A stretch of 64,000 bases of DNA from PALSA-350 sp963794165. GTDB taxonomy: Bacteria; Acidobacteriota; Terriglobia; Terriglobales; Acidobacteriaceae. The stretch is taken from NCBI GenBank assembly GCA_963794165.1, contig CAWCCT010000014.1, forward strand, positions 1 through 64,000. Direction: 5' to 3'. Positions 10,201-18,284 of the stretch are shown here, piece after piece. Position 1 is the first letter of the stretch. Each line of letters opens with the position of its first letter. The position numbers and the translations under genes were made by a program. Under the pieces are notes generated by a model that saw nothing but the letters and a program-made list of their open reading frames with translations, searched no databases and was not told the DNA's origin.

Positions 10201-10720
10201 TTGCGCCCGCGAGCTGGGCGAGCAAGGCGAGATTCTGGGCTCCTGCGCCGGTATTGCGACGCACGGTGCCGGCCGCAGGTGGGCGTGGAGCGGCCCCCGC
10301 GTTTTCCTGGGGCGTCTCCGGTGGGACCCGCGAAGCGAGGGTGAGAGCGAAATCGGCTTGCTGGTTTACCGGGGAGGCTGTGGTGGGCTTAATAAGGGCG
10401 ACCTTGGTTTCCGGGGCAAAGGCGGCGAGTTCGGCTTTAACCACATATCGACCGTTGACCGGGATGGTCATCGAATAGTTGCCGTTTATGTCGGTAATGG
10501 TGGCGTAGCGTTGGCCGGTGAGGGTATTGGTTGCGACTACGCTCACGCCCGGCAGAGGAACGTTGCCGGCCTTTATCGTGCCGTGCACCTGGCCGCCGGC
10601 GGGGGCTGATTGCGCTTCCGCAGGCGTGAGGAGGAGCCCGGCGAGCAGGCATCCGAGCAGCGATAAGCGCAGCATCAGACTGGGGTTCCTATTGCTATGC
10701 ACACAGCTTAGACGATCCAT
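7274..10720 (-). CDS. Oar-like TonB-dependent receptor with glycine-rich tract
   Basis: 1148 residues. A signal peptide (MLRLSLLGCLLAGLLLTPAEA) starts at residue 16, so translation may begin at 10675. The longer ATG at 10720 overlaps the previous stop by one base and would allow translational coupling. After the signal comes a carboxypeptidase-regulatory-like domain (about residues 42-125: 'VHGTIKAGNVPLPGVSVVAT'). A glycine-rich segment of FGGGGG repeats occupies about residues 228-295 and is followed by a long outer-membrane barrel ending in the aromatic signature RYRF. Such Oar-like proteins are abundant in Acidobacteria; substrates are generally unknown. It sits in an operon with DUF5666 and VWFA genes. 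The glycine-rich tract between plug-like region and barrel is unusual. Confidence 0.85.
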   Translation of the reverse strand: MDRLSCVHSNRNPSLMLRLSLLGCLLAGLLLTPAEAQSAPAGGQVHGTIKAGNVPLPGVSVVATNTLTGQRYATITDINGNYSMTIPVNGRYVVKAELAAFAPETKVALIKPTTASPVNQQADFALTLASRVPPETPQENAGAAPRPPAAGTVRRNTGAGAQNLALLAQLAGATDTGVSTGATGAALPSLANNSDFSTDSVAVTGQAGTTNPFAGVDMEQLRQNAELDQSVAGGGGQGGPGGGRGQGGGPGGGGPGGGGGFGGGGGGFGGGGGGFGGGGGRGGRGGGGFGNFRNFKPNQPHGAFFWTGGNSALNATPFPIKEQKEPQPSYAQNQFGLTFMGAPYIPHLIEHDTKDVIFFNASGQRSSSPFSEYGSVPTADERAGNLSSLTTQEGTPITIYDPLTGLPFPNNTIPADRISPQATALLNYIPQRNLPGQFQNYQRLASSESNTTRVGVRFLHSFGPSTGGSPIGGLIRQYMGQGGAGLRQSINFNFNYSHQAADELSLFPDLGGKQQTHQYSLAFGYSIGKGRLTNNLGLNYNRSQAQLKNNFTNTTDIASQIGIQGLPDDPQLYGLPNLTLNQFTSLNQQQPNFQTNQTIAASDSTSWIHKKHNIRYGGDFRRVHNDLFGNTGNVTGTFTFTGVFTEQPGTSTNTPGGTATTGSSLADLLLGLPQQSALQAPYQKSYLRQNAWDAYAQDSWRAMANLTVLFGLRYEYFSPYSEKYDRLSTLDTGNNFASVATVLSGGIGPYTGKYPRDLVYPEHNNFSPRLGIAVRAAKDTVVRAGYGINYAVGQYSKFIQDFAFQPPYANVQTNEFSTAAPISLAVGFPTPPQNQLGNYSVNKNYRLPYVQVWNLNVQRTLPLGIVLNIGYNGSKGTRLDIVDAPGRSDTASLSGVLYDYEDSIAFSNYNALTFSARKRLQRGIALGATYTYSHSIDNASSIGGNGGTSTVVAQNWQNLLAEESNSSFDVRHNLTGNFLYELPFGPDERWVNTGWAAHSLSGISLSGTFTLATGEALTPHYEAAVADVARGSTGSLRPDRVPGASLTAGGGSLDNWFNKSAFAAPANTYGTASRYSIPGPGTVTINASLSKTVRFSETRTFEMRATASNPFNTVQYTGVDSTLGSGTYGQVTAAAGMRQFTFNARYRF

Positions 10721-11427
10721 CAGAGGCCGGGCGGCACCGAACCCGCGGCACCGGAACTCTTTTCGGGCCCATTCGGGCGCCCAGGTCCAGAACTCGTTCC
10801 AGGAGTCATGATACGGAGTGCGGTGGCGAGAAAGGTGTCCGCATGTAGAGCACCCTGGGCGCTAATGGTGTCTCCTACCTTTACATCGGCCAGAGTCACG
10901 TCTTCCCTGTGCTTGCGAAACGACGTGTTTTCGTCCACTGCTACAATCTGCGCCTGCTTGTCACCGGCCCGTTCTATGGTGATCTTAAGGTCGTGGATCG
11001 CGGTCACCTTGCCCATCACCCAGGTTTTTCCGAAGGCGGCTTTGGCGTCACGGACCTCCTTGGCGTCGATGTCGACGACAAAAACAGCTCCTACTGTCTT
11101 GGCCTTGGGGTCAACTATTCCGCCGGCCATCAACATGTCACCAACATGAACATCGGCGGCCTCAACGGGTTGCCGATCCTTCATCAGGCGAGTGTTGGGG
11201 CTGTAGAGAACCTGGTAGGTATCTCCCTCGTCGGTGCGGATGGTAAAGCTGCTGGCTCCGGCCGCGGTGACGGTTCCGCGAATGCCATTCCCCCTGCCAA
11301 AGGCTCCCCGCATGCCGTCGCCACCGTCTGGGGGCCCCATAGCACCCCCGTCCTGGGCACGGCACAGCGGCACTGCGATCATGGCCACTCCTAAAGCCGC
11401 AATTGCGAGTCCTGGCAGGCGTTTCAT
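10720..11427 (-). CDS. Secreted DUF5666 protein
   Basis: 235 residues with a signal peptide (MKRLPGLAIAALGVAMIAVPLCRA). Two similar beta-rich units are visible: residues about 48-115 ('IRGTVTAAGASSFTIRTDEG' ... 'VHVGDMLMAGG') and about 135-205 ('VMGKVTAIHDLKITIERAG' ... 'VKVGDTISAQG'). This is the OB-like layout of DUF5666. The C-terminal tail is low-complexity (Gly/Pro/Ser). It is the first gene of a minus-strand operon with a receptor and a VWFA gene, and the stop codon shares a base with the receptor's upstream ATG. An 88-base gap separates it from the divergent VIT1 gene and must hold both promoters. Function unknown. Confidence 0.75.
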   Translation of the reverse strand: MKRLPGLAIAALGVAMIAVPLCRAQDGGAMGPPDGGDGMRGAFGRGNGIRGTVTAAGASSFTIRTDEGDTYQVLYSPNTRLMKDRQPVEAADVHVGDMLMAGGIVDPKAKTVGAVFVVDIDAKEVRDAKAAFGKTWVMGKVTAIHDLKITIERAGDKQAQIVAVDENTSFRKHREDVTLADVKVGDTISAQGALHADTFLATALRIMTPGTSSGPGRPNGPEKSSGAAGSVPPGL

Positions 11428-11515
11428 CGCACCATTTAGACGGCGGCAGCACTAGTAAGGACGCGGGCGATGGCCGATCCGTTGTCATGAACGCACACTA
11501 CGGTACACTGCCGGG

Positions 11516-12250
11516 ATGGCGACTGACCGTGTCCCATCCCCCGCGCCACCCGCCCTACCGGCCCACGAGGAAAAGCACTTTGCGTCGACCGCGCTGGTGC
11601 GCGATGTAGTGATTGGCATGTCGGACGGGCTAACGGTCCCCTTTGCCCTGGCGGCGGGCCTTTCCGGGGCAGTGAATTCGTCCCATGTGGTGGTGCTGGC
11701 GGGGCTGGCCGAGATAGCCGCCGGATCGATCGCCATGGGCCTGGGCGGTTTTTTGGCCGCACAAGGCGACGCCGAGCACTATAGCAGCGAGCGGCAGCGT
11801 GAAGAGCGGGAGATCGTGGAGCGGACTCGCGACGAAGAAGAGGAAATTTACGAGATTTTCGAGCAGTATGGCGTGGGGAGAAGCGAAAGCAAGCCGGTGC
11901 TGGAAGCATTGAAGCGCAGGCCGCAGGCATGGGTCGACTTCATGATGCGGTTTGAGTTGGGCCTGGAAGAGCCGCAGCGCTACCGCGCCAGCCGGAGTGC
12001 AATCACCATCGCCCTTTCGTATGTGGTGGGAGGCCTTATCCCGCTGGCTCCCTATATGACTGGGCGCAGCCTGCCATCTGCGCTCGCCGCCTCGGTAACT
12101 ATCACCCTGGTGGCATTGCTGGTTTTTGGGGGCGTCAAAGGCAGATTGACCGGGGCGGGGACAGTCCGCAACGCGCTCCAGACCGTGCTGATCGGCGGCC
12201 TGGCGGCGGGTGCAGCCTATCTTTTGGCCCGATCGCTGAGTGCTTCTTGA
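11516..12250 (+). CDS. VIT1/CCC1-family iron/manganese transporter
   Basis: 244 residues. 'VRDVVIGMSDGLTVPFALAAG' is the conserved first membrane helix of the VIT1/CCC1 family, with the metal-relevant Asp and Gly residues. It is followed by 'EIAAGSIAMGLGGFLAA' and a charged cytoplasmic loop rich in Glu and Arg (about residues 88-145) that in this family binds metal. Three more helices follow. Members move Fe2+ or Mn2+ out of the cytosol into a compartment or out of the cell. Start ATG at 11516 has a weak ribosome site. A second VIT1-type gene with a ferritin domain lies at 18921-20126. Confidence 0.85.
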   Translation: MATDRVPSPAPPALPAHEEKHFASTALVRDVVIGMSDGLTVPFALAAGLSGAVNSSHVVVLAGLAEIAAGSIAMGLGGFLAAQGDAEHYSSERQREEREIVERTRDEEEEIYEIFEQYGVGRSESKPVLEALKRRPQAWVDFMMRFELGLEEPQRYRASRSAITIALSYVVGGLIPLAPYMTGRSLPSALAASVTITLVALLVFGGVKGRLTGAGTVRNALQTVLIGGLAAGAAYLLARSLSAS

Positions 12251-12329
12251 AGCGCTAACAAAAGAGAACTAAAAATATAGGCAACATCGGGCTCATTCGT
12301 GTCTCTAAGTAGAGGGAGAAACGGTATCC

Positions 12330-13604
12330 ATGACGCCAACTACGGCTACGACGGAAACGAGTGCCCGCCTGTTCGAGGAGTTTTTACGAGTACGGCGGCA
12401 AAGCGAGGAGCTTTGTCTCCCGCTGTCGCCTGAAGACATGATGGTGCAGTCCTGCGCCGAGGCAAGTCCGGCCAAGTGGCACCTGGCGCATACCACGTGG
12501 TTTTTTGAGACGTTCCTGCTGCGGGAGTTCCTGACCAGCTACCGCGAGTTCAATCCTGACTTTCGGTGGCTGTTCAACAGCTATTACAACTCCGTCTCCG
12601 ACCAGCCGGACAAGAAGCTACGAGCCTCATTTTCGCGGCCGCCGGTGGAAACGATCTTTCGCTACCGCCAGCATGTGGAGGAAGGTATCCGATGTTTGCT
12701 GTCAACGAATCGGGAGGAGGAAGTGGCGCGGAGAATCGTGCTAGGGCTCAACCATGAGCAACAGCACCAGGAGTTGCTGGCCTACGATATCAAGCACGCG
12801 CTGTGGACCAACCCGCTTCGCCCGCCGTATCTGAACGAACCAGTGGTCTTCAACGCGCCGCCGCTTAGTAAGCCTGATTGGGTTGAATACGAGGGCGGTG
12901 TCTGCGAGATCGGATACGCCGGCGATGGGTTTGCGTTCGACAACGAGCTACCCCGGCATCCGGAGTACCTCCGCCCCTATGCATTGGCCTCGCGATTGGT
13001 TTCCTGTGGAGAGTATCTCGCCTTCATCGAGGATGGCGGCTACCGGCGTCCGGAGCTTTGGCTCTCCGCAGGTTGGGACACGGTCAAAGCCGAGGGCTGG
13101 AAAGCGCCGCTCTACTGGCGGCAGCAGGATGACGCCTGGCTGGTGTACACGCTAAGCGGCGAGTTGAAGCTCAGCGAATTGCTGCAAACTCCGGTGTGCC
13201 ACGTGAGCTATTACGAAGCTGACGCTTTTGGGCGCTGGGCCGGCAAGCGGCTGCCTACTGAGGCTGAGTGGGAGGTCGCGGCACAGGTTTTGCCGACAAC
13301 CGGTAACTTTCTCGAGGACGGAACGCTGCACCCCGTGGCCCTGGGCGAGGGGCCGGCACAGGGTCCGGCGCAGATGTTCGGGGATGTGTGGGAGTGGACC
13401 CAAAGCGCATACCTCGGCTACCCGGGTTTTGCCGCGGTGCCGGGTGCTCTTGGCGAATACAACGGCAAGTTCATGAGCGGCCAAATGGTTCTGCGTGGAG
13501 GATCGGCGGTCACGCCAGCATCCCATATACGAGCTACCTATCGTAATTTTTTCTCTCCCGCGACGCGCTGGCAGTTTTCCGGCATTCGCTTAGCGAACGT
13601 CTAA
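12330..13604 (+). CDS. egtB: Ergothioneine biosynthesis sulfoxide synthase EgtB
   Basis: 424 residues. An N-terminal DinB-like four-helix part carries candidate iron ligands: H51/H54 in 'KWHLAHTTWFFE', and H142 and H146 in NHEQQHQE. The C-terminal formylglycine-generating-enzyme-like domain has 'FGRWAGKRLPTEAEWE', GDVWEWTQS and 'VLRGGSAVTP...RATYRNFF'. EgtB is the non-heme iron enzyme that joins a thiol donor to hercynine using oxygen. egtD follows 36 bases downstream, which makes the pathway assignment secure. No egtA, egtC or egtE is seen nearby, so the thiol donor (gamma-glutamylcysteine or cysteine) cannot be told from context. Confidence 0.92.
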   Translation: MTPTTATTETSARLFEEFLRVRRQSEELCLPLSPEDMMVQSCAEASPAKWHLAHTTWFFETFLLREFLTSYREFNPDFRWLFNSYYNSVSDQPDKKLRASFSRPPVETIFRYRQHVEEGIRCLLSTNREEEVARRIVLGLNHEQQHQELLAYDIKHALWTNPLRPPYLNEPVVFNAPPLSKPDWVEYEGGVCEIGYAGDGFAFDNELPRHPEYLRPYALASRLVSCGEYLAFIEDGGYRRPELWLSAGWDTVKAEGWKAPLYWRQQDDAWLVYTLSGELKLSELLQTPVCHVSYYEADAFGRWAGKRLPTEAEWEVAAQVLPTTGNFLEDGTLHPVALGEGPAQGPAQMFGDVWEWTQSAYLGYPGFAAVPGALGEYNGKFMSGQMVLRGGSAVTPASHIRATYRNFFSPATRWQFSGIRLANV

Positions 13605-13640
13605 CCAATTCAATTTAGCTAGAAGACCCGCGGAGAGTTC

Positions 13641-14621
13641 ATGTCTGCTATTTCGTTACCCAAGTTGCCGGCGATTGGGTCGAGCCCGATTGCTGTTGAA
13701 GTGTCGAACGGTCTTACCGAGCACCCTAAGACACTGTCACCATGGTTGTTTTATGACGAGGCGGGTTCCCGCCTGTTCGAAGAAATTACTGAGATACCGG
13801 AGTATTACGTTACCCGGACGGAGAGAGCGATCCTGGCAGAGCATGCGGATCAAATTGTCTCGGCGGCTGCCGGAGGTCGCGATTTATCCATCATCGAGCT
13901 GGGCGCGGGAACCGCCACCAAGACCGGGCTGCTGCTCAATGCCGCGGTTGGGCTTCAGGGGAGCGTGACCTACTACCCAATTGATGTTTCAGAAACAGCG
14001 CTGGAGGAAGCTCGTACCAGGCTGGAGGCGGAGCTGCCGGAGGTGACCGTAGAGCCCATTGTTGCGGACTATACGGAGGGCATGCGACAGAATGGTGCCA
14101 AGCACGCCGGAAGGCGGCTGGTGCTGTATATCGGGTCGAGCATTGGGAATTTTGCGCCGCTGGACGCGGTCGAAGTGCTGCGCGGTGTGCGCTCCCAGTT
14201 GTTGCCCGGGGATTGCCTGCTGCTGGGCACGGACATGGTGAAAGATACGAAAATACTGCTCGCTGCCTATGACGACGCGGCAGGGGTGACCGCCAGGTTC
14301 AACATGAATATGCTGGTGCGCATCAATCGCGAGCTGGACGCGAACTTTAATCCTGAGATGTTTCGTCATCAGGCGCGATGGAATGAACAGCATTCGCGCA
14401 TAGAGATGCATTTGGAAAGCTTATTAGCGCAGAGAGTCGCGATTCGCGGGTTGGATATGCAAGTGCGGTTTAGCCCGGGGGAAACGATTCATACCGAAAA
14501 CAGTTACAAATTCACTGATGAGCGGGTCGGGGAGTTGCTTACACGCGCGGGATTCAGGTTGCGGCAGCAATGGAGCGACACGGAGAAGTGGTTTACGGTT
14601 TATCTGGCGGCTGCGAGTTAG
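13641..14621 (+). CDS. egtD: L-histidine N-alpha-methyltransferase EgtD
   Basis: 326 residues. 'LSPWLFYDEAGSRLFEEITE' and 'YYVTRTERAIL' near the start are the conserved N-terminal motifs of EgtD. The AdoMet site is 'IIELGAGTATKTGLLL' (about residues 84-99), and 'LYIGSSIGNF' follows at about 157. EgtD trimethylates histidine to hercynine, the substrate of EgtB upstream. The start is supported by a GGAGAG ribosome site. The two genes are evidently one transcription unit, followed by a 500-base stretch of repeats and no gene. Confidence 0.93.
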   Translation: MSAISLPKLPAIGSSPIAVEVSNGLTEHPKTLSPWLFYDEAGSRLFEEITEIPEYYVTRTERAILAEHADQIVSAAAGGRDLSIIELGAGTATKTGLLLNAAVGLQGSVTYYPIDVSETALEEARTRLEAELPEVTVEPIVADYTEGMRQNGAKHAGRRLVLYIGSSIGNFAPLDAVEVLRGVRSQLLPGDCLLLGTDMVKDTKILLAAYDDAAGVTARFNMNMLVRINRELDANFNPEMFRHQARWNEQHSRIEMHLESLLAQRVAIRGLDMQVRFSPGETIHTENSYKFTDERVGELLTRAGFRLRQQWSDTEKWFTVYLAAAS

Positions 14622-14625
14622 GGGA

Positions 14626-14680
14626 GAAACTGCAGATCCCTCCACGGCACGCGGGGACAGGTCGGCTCCTCTCAGAGGCT
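14626..14680. repeat. Degenerate copy of the CCGCAG..CCCT REP-like repeat
   Basis: Begins right after egtD: 'GAAACTGCAGATCCCT', then CCACGGCACGCGGGGACAGG and TCGGCTCCTCTCAGAGG. It resembles the better-preserved copies at 15017-15080, 22135-22182, 22213-22251 and 32363-32404, but the CGGCTTCGCTCGGG part has changed. Confidence 0.6.
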
Positions 14681-14752
14681 GTGACTTTTTTAATCTCCCT
14701 TGTAGTATGTGGCCGGAAAGCTCTGAAGAGCATCTGCCAACAAGCATTGCCG

Positions 14753-14826
14753 GGGTCCTTCGACTTCGCGCCATAAGACTCTCTGGCATGCGATAGATCG
14801 GCGAGGCGCTTCGCTCAGGATGACGC
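14753..14826. repeat. REP-like repeat 'GGGTCCTTCGACT...CTCAGGATGACG', copy 1
   Basis: Opens with GGGTCCTTCGACTTCGCGCC and ends with AGGCGCTTCGCTCAGGATGACG-like bases, with a variable centre. A second copy lies at 26294-26365. Both are intergenic. Confidence 0.75.
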
Positions 14827-14924
14827 CTTTCTGGAGGGATTGAAAAACATCTGGCCGGGTCAGAAAACACGAGAAGATCGAAAAAGTCACATGCTCTCGG
14901 GATGACAAAGGGATGAGTGGTGCT

Positions 14925-14998
14925 TCCATTGAAATCGGTTGCGCGGATCCCAGGTCTCAAAAGCGAGACCTGGGGCACCCTTCGATTTTTACCGAGAG
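14925..14998. repeat. Dispersed hairpin repeat, copy 2
   Basis: The second copy of the hairpin seen at 4985-5010: the stem CCCAGGTCTC / GAGACCTGGG with the same AAAAGC loop is at 14949-14974, with matching flanks. Just upstream (about 14896-14915) is a CTCGGGATGACAAAGGG fragment of the other repeat family, the same order of modules as near 4930. Confidence 0.85.
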
Positions 14999-15016
14999 GG
15001 TCGTGGATTGAGAAAA

Positions 15017-15080
15017 GGAACCGCAGGTCCCTCCACGGCACGCCGGGACAGGTCGGCTTCGCTCGGGATGACAAGGGGGA
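15017..15080. repeat. REP-like repeat with an extra internal segment
   Basis: GAACCGCAGGTCCCT is followed by an extra CCACGGCACGCCGGGACAGG-like segment, then TCGGCTTCGCTCGGGATGAC. The shorter copies elsewhere in the window lack the internal segment of about 22 bases. Together with the three preceding elements it makes 14622-15127 a gene-free stretch composed largely of repeats between egtD and the convergent alpha-galactosidase gene. Confidence 0.75.
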
Positions 15081-15127
15081 GGGGTGATGCTTCCGTTCTT
15101 CGATTTCTACACGGAGGGTCGTGATCC

Positions 15128-16303
15128 CTACTTCGTGAGTCGGAGAAGGACTACTCCGTGGCGGGGCACGGTTGCGGTGTAGCTGCCCTCTAGTTTTCCC
15201 AGATCTTTGGCTTGCCAGATATCGCGCGCTTTTGCGCTCTTTAGACCTAGATCACTGAACTTGACCGTTATCGGGAGCGGATAGTCGTTGCGGTTGAAAA
15301 GAGCTACGGCTTTGTCTCCGCCCTTGAGAGGCTTGGCCCAGATCTCTACCGGACCTACCTCGGAAACACGATCACCTTGCTTGCCCAGCTCGTCCTGATC
15401 GATCGCGATCACCTCGCGGTTGGTAAGGATCGCAGCCGTCTCCGGCGGCATCTTGGAAAGGTCGTTGCCCGCCAAGAGCGGAGCCGCGAGCATCGCCCAT
15501 AAACTCATGTGCAGGCGATTCTCATCCAGCGTCAGCTTGCCGTTGCCTACCTCTAACATGTCGGGATCATTCCAGTGGCCGGGACCCGCGTATTTAGACA
15601 AACCAGCTTGAGAAAAGCCGATCAGCGTCATGCGGTCCCAGGTGGGGTTGATGTCGCCGGTGGTCCGCCATAGGTTGGCTCCCAGTGAAGGTCCCCACTC
15701 CCATACTGCGTCCCAGCCGTACTGGCAGAAGCTGTAAACGATGGGACGTCCTGTCGCCAGCAAGGCCTTGTGCATCTTCTCGTAGGCATCCTTCATCATC
15801 TGGTTGGCTTTGGCAGGATCGTTCGGAGCCTCCTCCATCATGTTCTTGCGAAAGCTGCAGAGGTCGTACTTGAGGTAATCAATGCCCCAGTCGGCGTAGG
15901 TTTTGGCGTCCTGCGCTTCGTGCCCCAAACTACCTGCGTAATGGGCACAGGTCTGCGCACCCGGCCCGGAGTAGATGCCTATCTTCAGACCCTTGGAATG
16001 CACGTAATCGGCGAGCGCTTTCATGTCGGGGAATTTGCTGTTGGCGTGTATGTTGCCCTGCGCATCGCGCTCGCCTTGCCAGGTGTCGTCAATGTTCACG
16101 TAGATGTATCCGGCGTCCTTCATCCCGGAGGAGACCATGGCATCCGCGGCAGCGCGAACATCCTGATCAGTGACGCGCCCGGCGAAGAGGTTCCAGCTGT
16201 TCCACCCCATGGGCGGAGTCGCAGCCAGAGTAGTCGACTGGGCCAGCAACAGAGAGGGCATAAACAAAGCAATAAGCAGCAGGGCGCGGATGGTTTTCAG
16301 CAC
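15128..16303 (-). CDS. Secreted GH27 alpha-galactosidase
   Basis: 391 residues with a signal peptide (MLKTIRALLLIALFMPSLLLAQ). 'ATPPMGWNSWNLFAG' opens the GH27 TIM barrel. 'IDYLKYDLCSF' carries the catalytic nucleophile Asp and 'GHWNDPDMLEVG' the acid/base Asp. 'NIDDTWQGERD' is the conserved substrate-binding strand, and a small beta-sandwich follows from about residue 300. The enzyme releases terminal alpha-galactose from glycosides; export means it works in the periplasm or outside. It lies 23 bases after an M61 peptidase gene on the same strand, so the two may be co-transcribed. Confidence 0.92.
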   Translation of the reverse strand: MLKTIRALLLIALFMPSLLLAQSTTLAATPPMGWNSWNLFAGRVTDQDVRAAADAMVSSGMKDAGYIYVNIDDTWQGERDAQGNIHANSKFPDMKALADYVHSKGLKIGIYSGPGAQTCAHYAGSLGHEAQDAKTYADWGIDYLKYDLCSFRKNMMEEAPNDPAKANQMMKDAYEKMHKALLATGRPIVYSFCQYGWDAVWEWGPSLGANLWRTTGDINPTWDRMTLIGFSQAGLSKYAGPGHWNDPDMLEVGNGKLTLDENRLHMSLWAMLAAPLLAGNDLSKMPPETAAILTNREVIAIDQDELGKQGDRVSEVGPVEIWAKPLKGGDKAVALFNRNDYPLPITVKFSDLGLKSAKARDIWQAKDLGKLEGSYTATVPRHGVVLLRLTK

Positions 16304-16326
16304 GGGGGTCTCCTACGAACGATTCA

Positions 16327-18228
16327 CTATAGGCCACTTGCCTTGGTCGGGGCCAGCGGTTTGAGGATGTCATCGAGCAGATCCGGCGTTCCCTGCACTC
16401 GCTCCAGCCGGGGATACTTTTCACCGTCGTGATAGTTCAGGCGCACGGTGCGGAATTCATTGTCATTGGAAACGATGAGCTCAATGGGATCTGTCGTTCC
16501 TTTGGCCGCGCGAATCGCCTGCTTGAGTACGTCGCTGGTGTAGCCATGGCCGTTCACCGCAACCAGCTTGGTTCCCGGGCCCAGACCAGCCTGGAAGGCA
16601 GGCGAATCCATCCTGACATCGTAGATCTCGCCGGTGGCGCTAAGCGTGAAACCAGCGGAGAACCAGGCGTCGGTCTCCTTGGCGTGATCAAGTAAAGCCT
16701 GCTCAAACTCGGTCGGCTCGGTGGCATAGGTAAGGCGGTAACCGCCGTGCTCGATTCCATTCAGCGGCGCGTGGGGCGCGTGGGTGTTGAGCCGATCGGT
16801 GAGAAAGGTGCGCCAGTCGTAGGCGACAACGGAATTCAGGCCGGACACGATCTGGTCAAAGTCGTAAGGCACTACCGTGGGCGGGGTGTTGCCGCCGACG
16901 GCCAAAAACTTTTGGCAAAAGTCGTTGAGCGATTTCTGGCCGTGGGTCAGTTGGCGAATGGTGGTGTCCGCATCCAGCCAGATCAACTCGCCTTCCGCGT
17001 AATAATCCTGGCTGCGCCTCCAATTGCTCCAGTTCACACTACCTCCACGGAGAATCTGGGCGGCGATTGCGGTGTCTTCGAGGTTTCGCCAGGTTCGCCC
17101 GGGCTTGGCGTCGAGCCGGGCGGCGCTCCAGGCCAGCGCCTGGCGGTAGGTTTCGGGTGTCCACATAGCTGAGCGCGCTGTCAGCACGTCACCCCAGTAT
17201 TGGGTCATGCCCTCATAAACCCAGAGCAGGTCACCCTTCATTGGCGTGGCATAATCCGGGGTGGCCAATCCGATCGGGCGGCGATATTTGCCGTTCCAGG
17301 AATGAGTAAATTCATGGGGCAGCAAATCTGCATTGAGCATGGCCAGCTTGGGATCGGAGACGCCCTTTTCCTCGATGCCATTGTCACTCGATTGGTGATG
17401 CTCCAGCCCTTCCTCACGAATTAGATCGCTGAGGCTGAGGAGAAAATGGTAGGTCTCATAATGGCGGGAGGCATACAGCGGACCTGTCTCCCGCACCAAC
17501 TGCGTGACCGAGGCGAGAAATGCCGGCGTCAGGTTGACATCGTCCGCGGCGTCTCCGGCTACGTCGAGGTAGTGCTTGGGGGTGATCTCCGGAGCCAAGG
17601 GAAATTCGCGGAAATATCTTCCCGTGATCACGGGTGAATCTACTAATTGCTCCACGGAGACAGGGGCAAACGACGTTTCCAGACCCTTCTGCGCGGCAAT
17701 GGTCAGCGCGGTACCGAGCTTCCAGTCAGCGGGCACGGTCAGCGAAGCCTGGATGGGAATTTGGGCTACCGGGATGTGGGCTGGATATAGGACGACTGAG
17801 TTCCACTCCAGCACAGTCATGTTGGCGCTGGTTGCTCCGTCCTCATCGGAACCGGTGTCCCCCGGGGTGGCGAGAAAATCGAGTGATACTTCCAGCTGGG
17901 TGACGCCGGACGGCACTTGGACGTGAAAACCGTACATATCCACGTCATCACGCCGCCACGGGAGATCCTTACCGTTGGCGCGCATCACGATCCCAGCTAG
18001 GTTGTCGATGGGCCCGGTGGGGCGGTGGTCGCCAGGAATCCATTGCGGATACTCCAGCGTCAATGGCCCGGCGTTCACCGGTATCTGCAAATGAGCATGC
18101 AGCAGATGGCGCGGCGCATCGGTGAGATCCACATGCAAGAGAATGGGGGAGGCAGGGGCCTGTGCCATGCATTGGCCGGCAGACAGGAGGAAGCTGATGC
18201 CGGCAAGCCCCAGAAAATATTTGTTCAT
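16327..18228 (-). CDS. M61 family metallopeptidase with PDZ domain
   Basis: 633 residues with a signal peptide (MNKYFLGLAGISFLLSAGQCMA). The N-terminal beta domain ('LEYPQWIPGDHRPTGPIDN') is typical of M61 glycyl-aminopeptidase-like proteins. The zinc site is HEFTH (about residues 302-306, 'LLPHEFTHSWNGKYRRP') with the downstream glutamate in 'LLWVYEGMTQYWGD'. A PDZ domain near residues 515-600 ('AFQAGLGPGTKLVAVNGHGY') completes the family layout. It cleaves peptides, preferring small N-terminal residues in characterised members. It is divergent from a small DUF6526 gene. Confidence 0.9.
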   Translation of the reverse strand: MNKYFLGLAGISFLLSAGQCMAQAPASPILLHVDLTDAPRHLLHAHLQIPVNAGPLTLEYPQWIPGDHRPTGPIDNLAGIVMRANGKDLPWRRDDVDMYGFHVQVPSGVTQLEVSLDFLATPGDTGSDEDGATSANMTVLEWNSVVLYPAHIPVAQIPIQASLTVPADWKLGTALTIAAQKGLETSFAPVSVEQLVDSPVITGRYFREFPLAPEITPKHYLDVAGDAADDVNLTPAFLASVTQLVRETGPLYASRHYETYHFLLSLSDLIREEGLEHHQSSDNGIEEKGVSDPKLAMLNADLLPHEFTHSWNGKYRRPIGLATPDYATPMKGDLLWVYEGMTQYWGDVLTARSAMWTPETYRQALAWSAARLDAKPGRTWRNLEDTAIAAQILRGGSVNWSNWRRSQDYYAEGELIWLDADTTIRQLTHGQKSLNDFCQKFLAVGGNTPPTVVPYDFDQIVSGLNSVVAYDWRTFLTDRLNTHAPHAPLNGIEHGGYRLTYATEPTEFEQALLDHAKETDAWFSAGFTLSATGEIYDVRMDSPAFQAGLGPGTKLVAVNGHGYTSDVLKQAIRAAKGTTDPIELIVSNDNEFRTVRLNYHDGEKYPRLERVQGTPDLLDDILKPLAPTKASGL

Positions 18229-18284
18229 CTCTTCATCATTTCACAGGGTTTAGCATGGTGGAGTTCACGCAAAGAGGCTTTACC

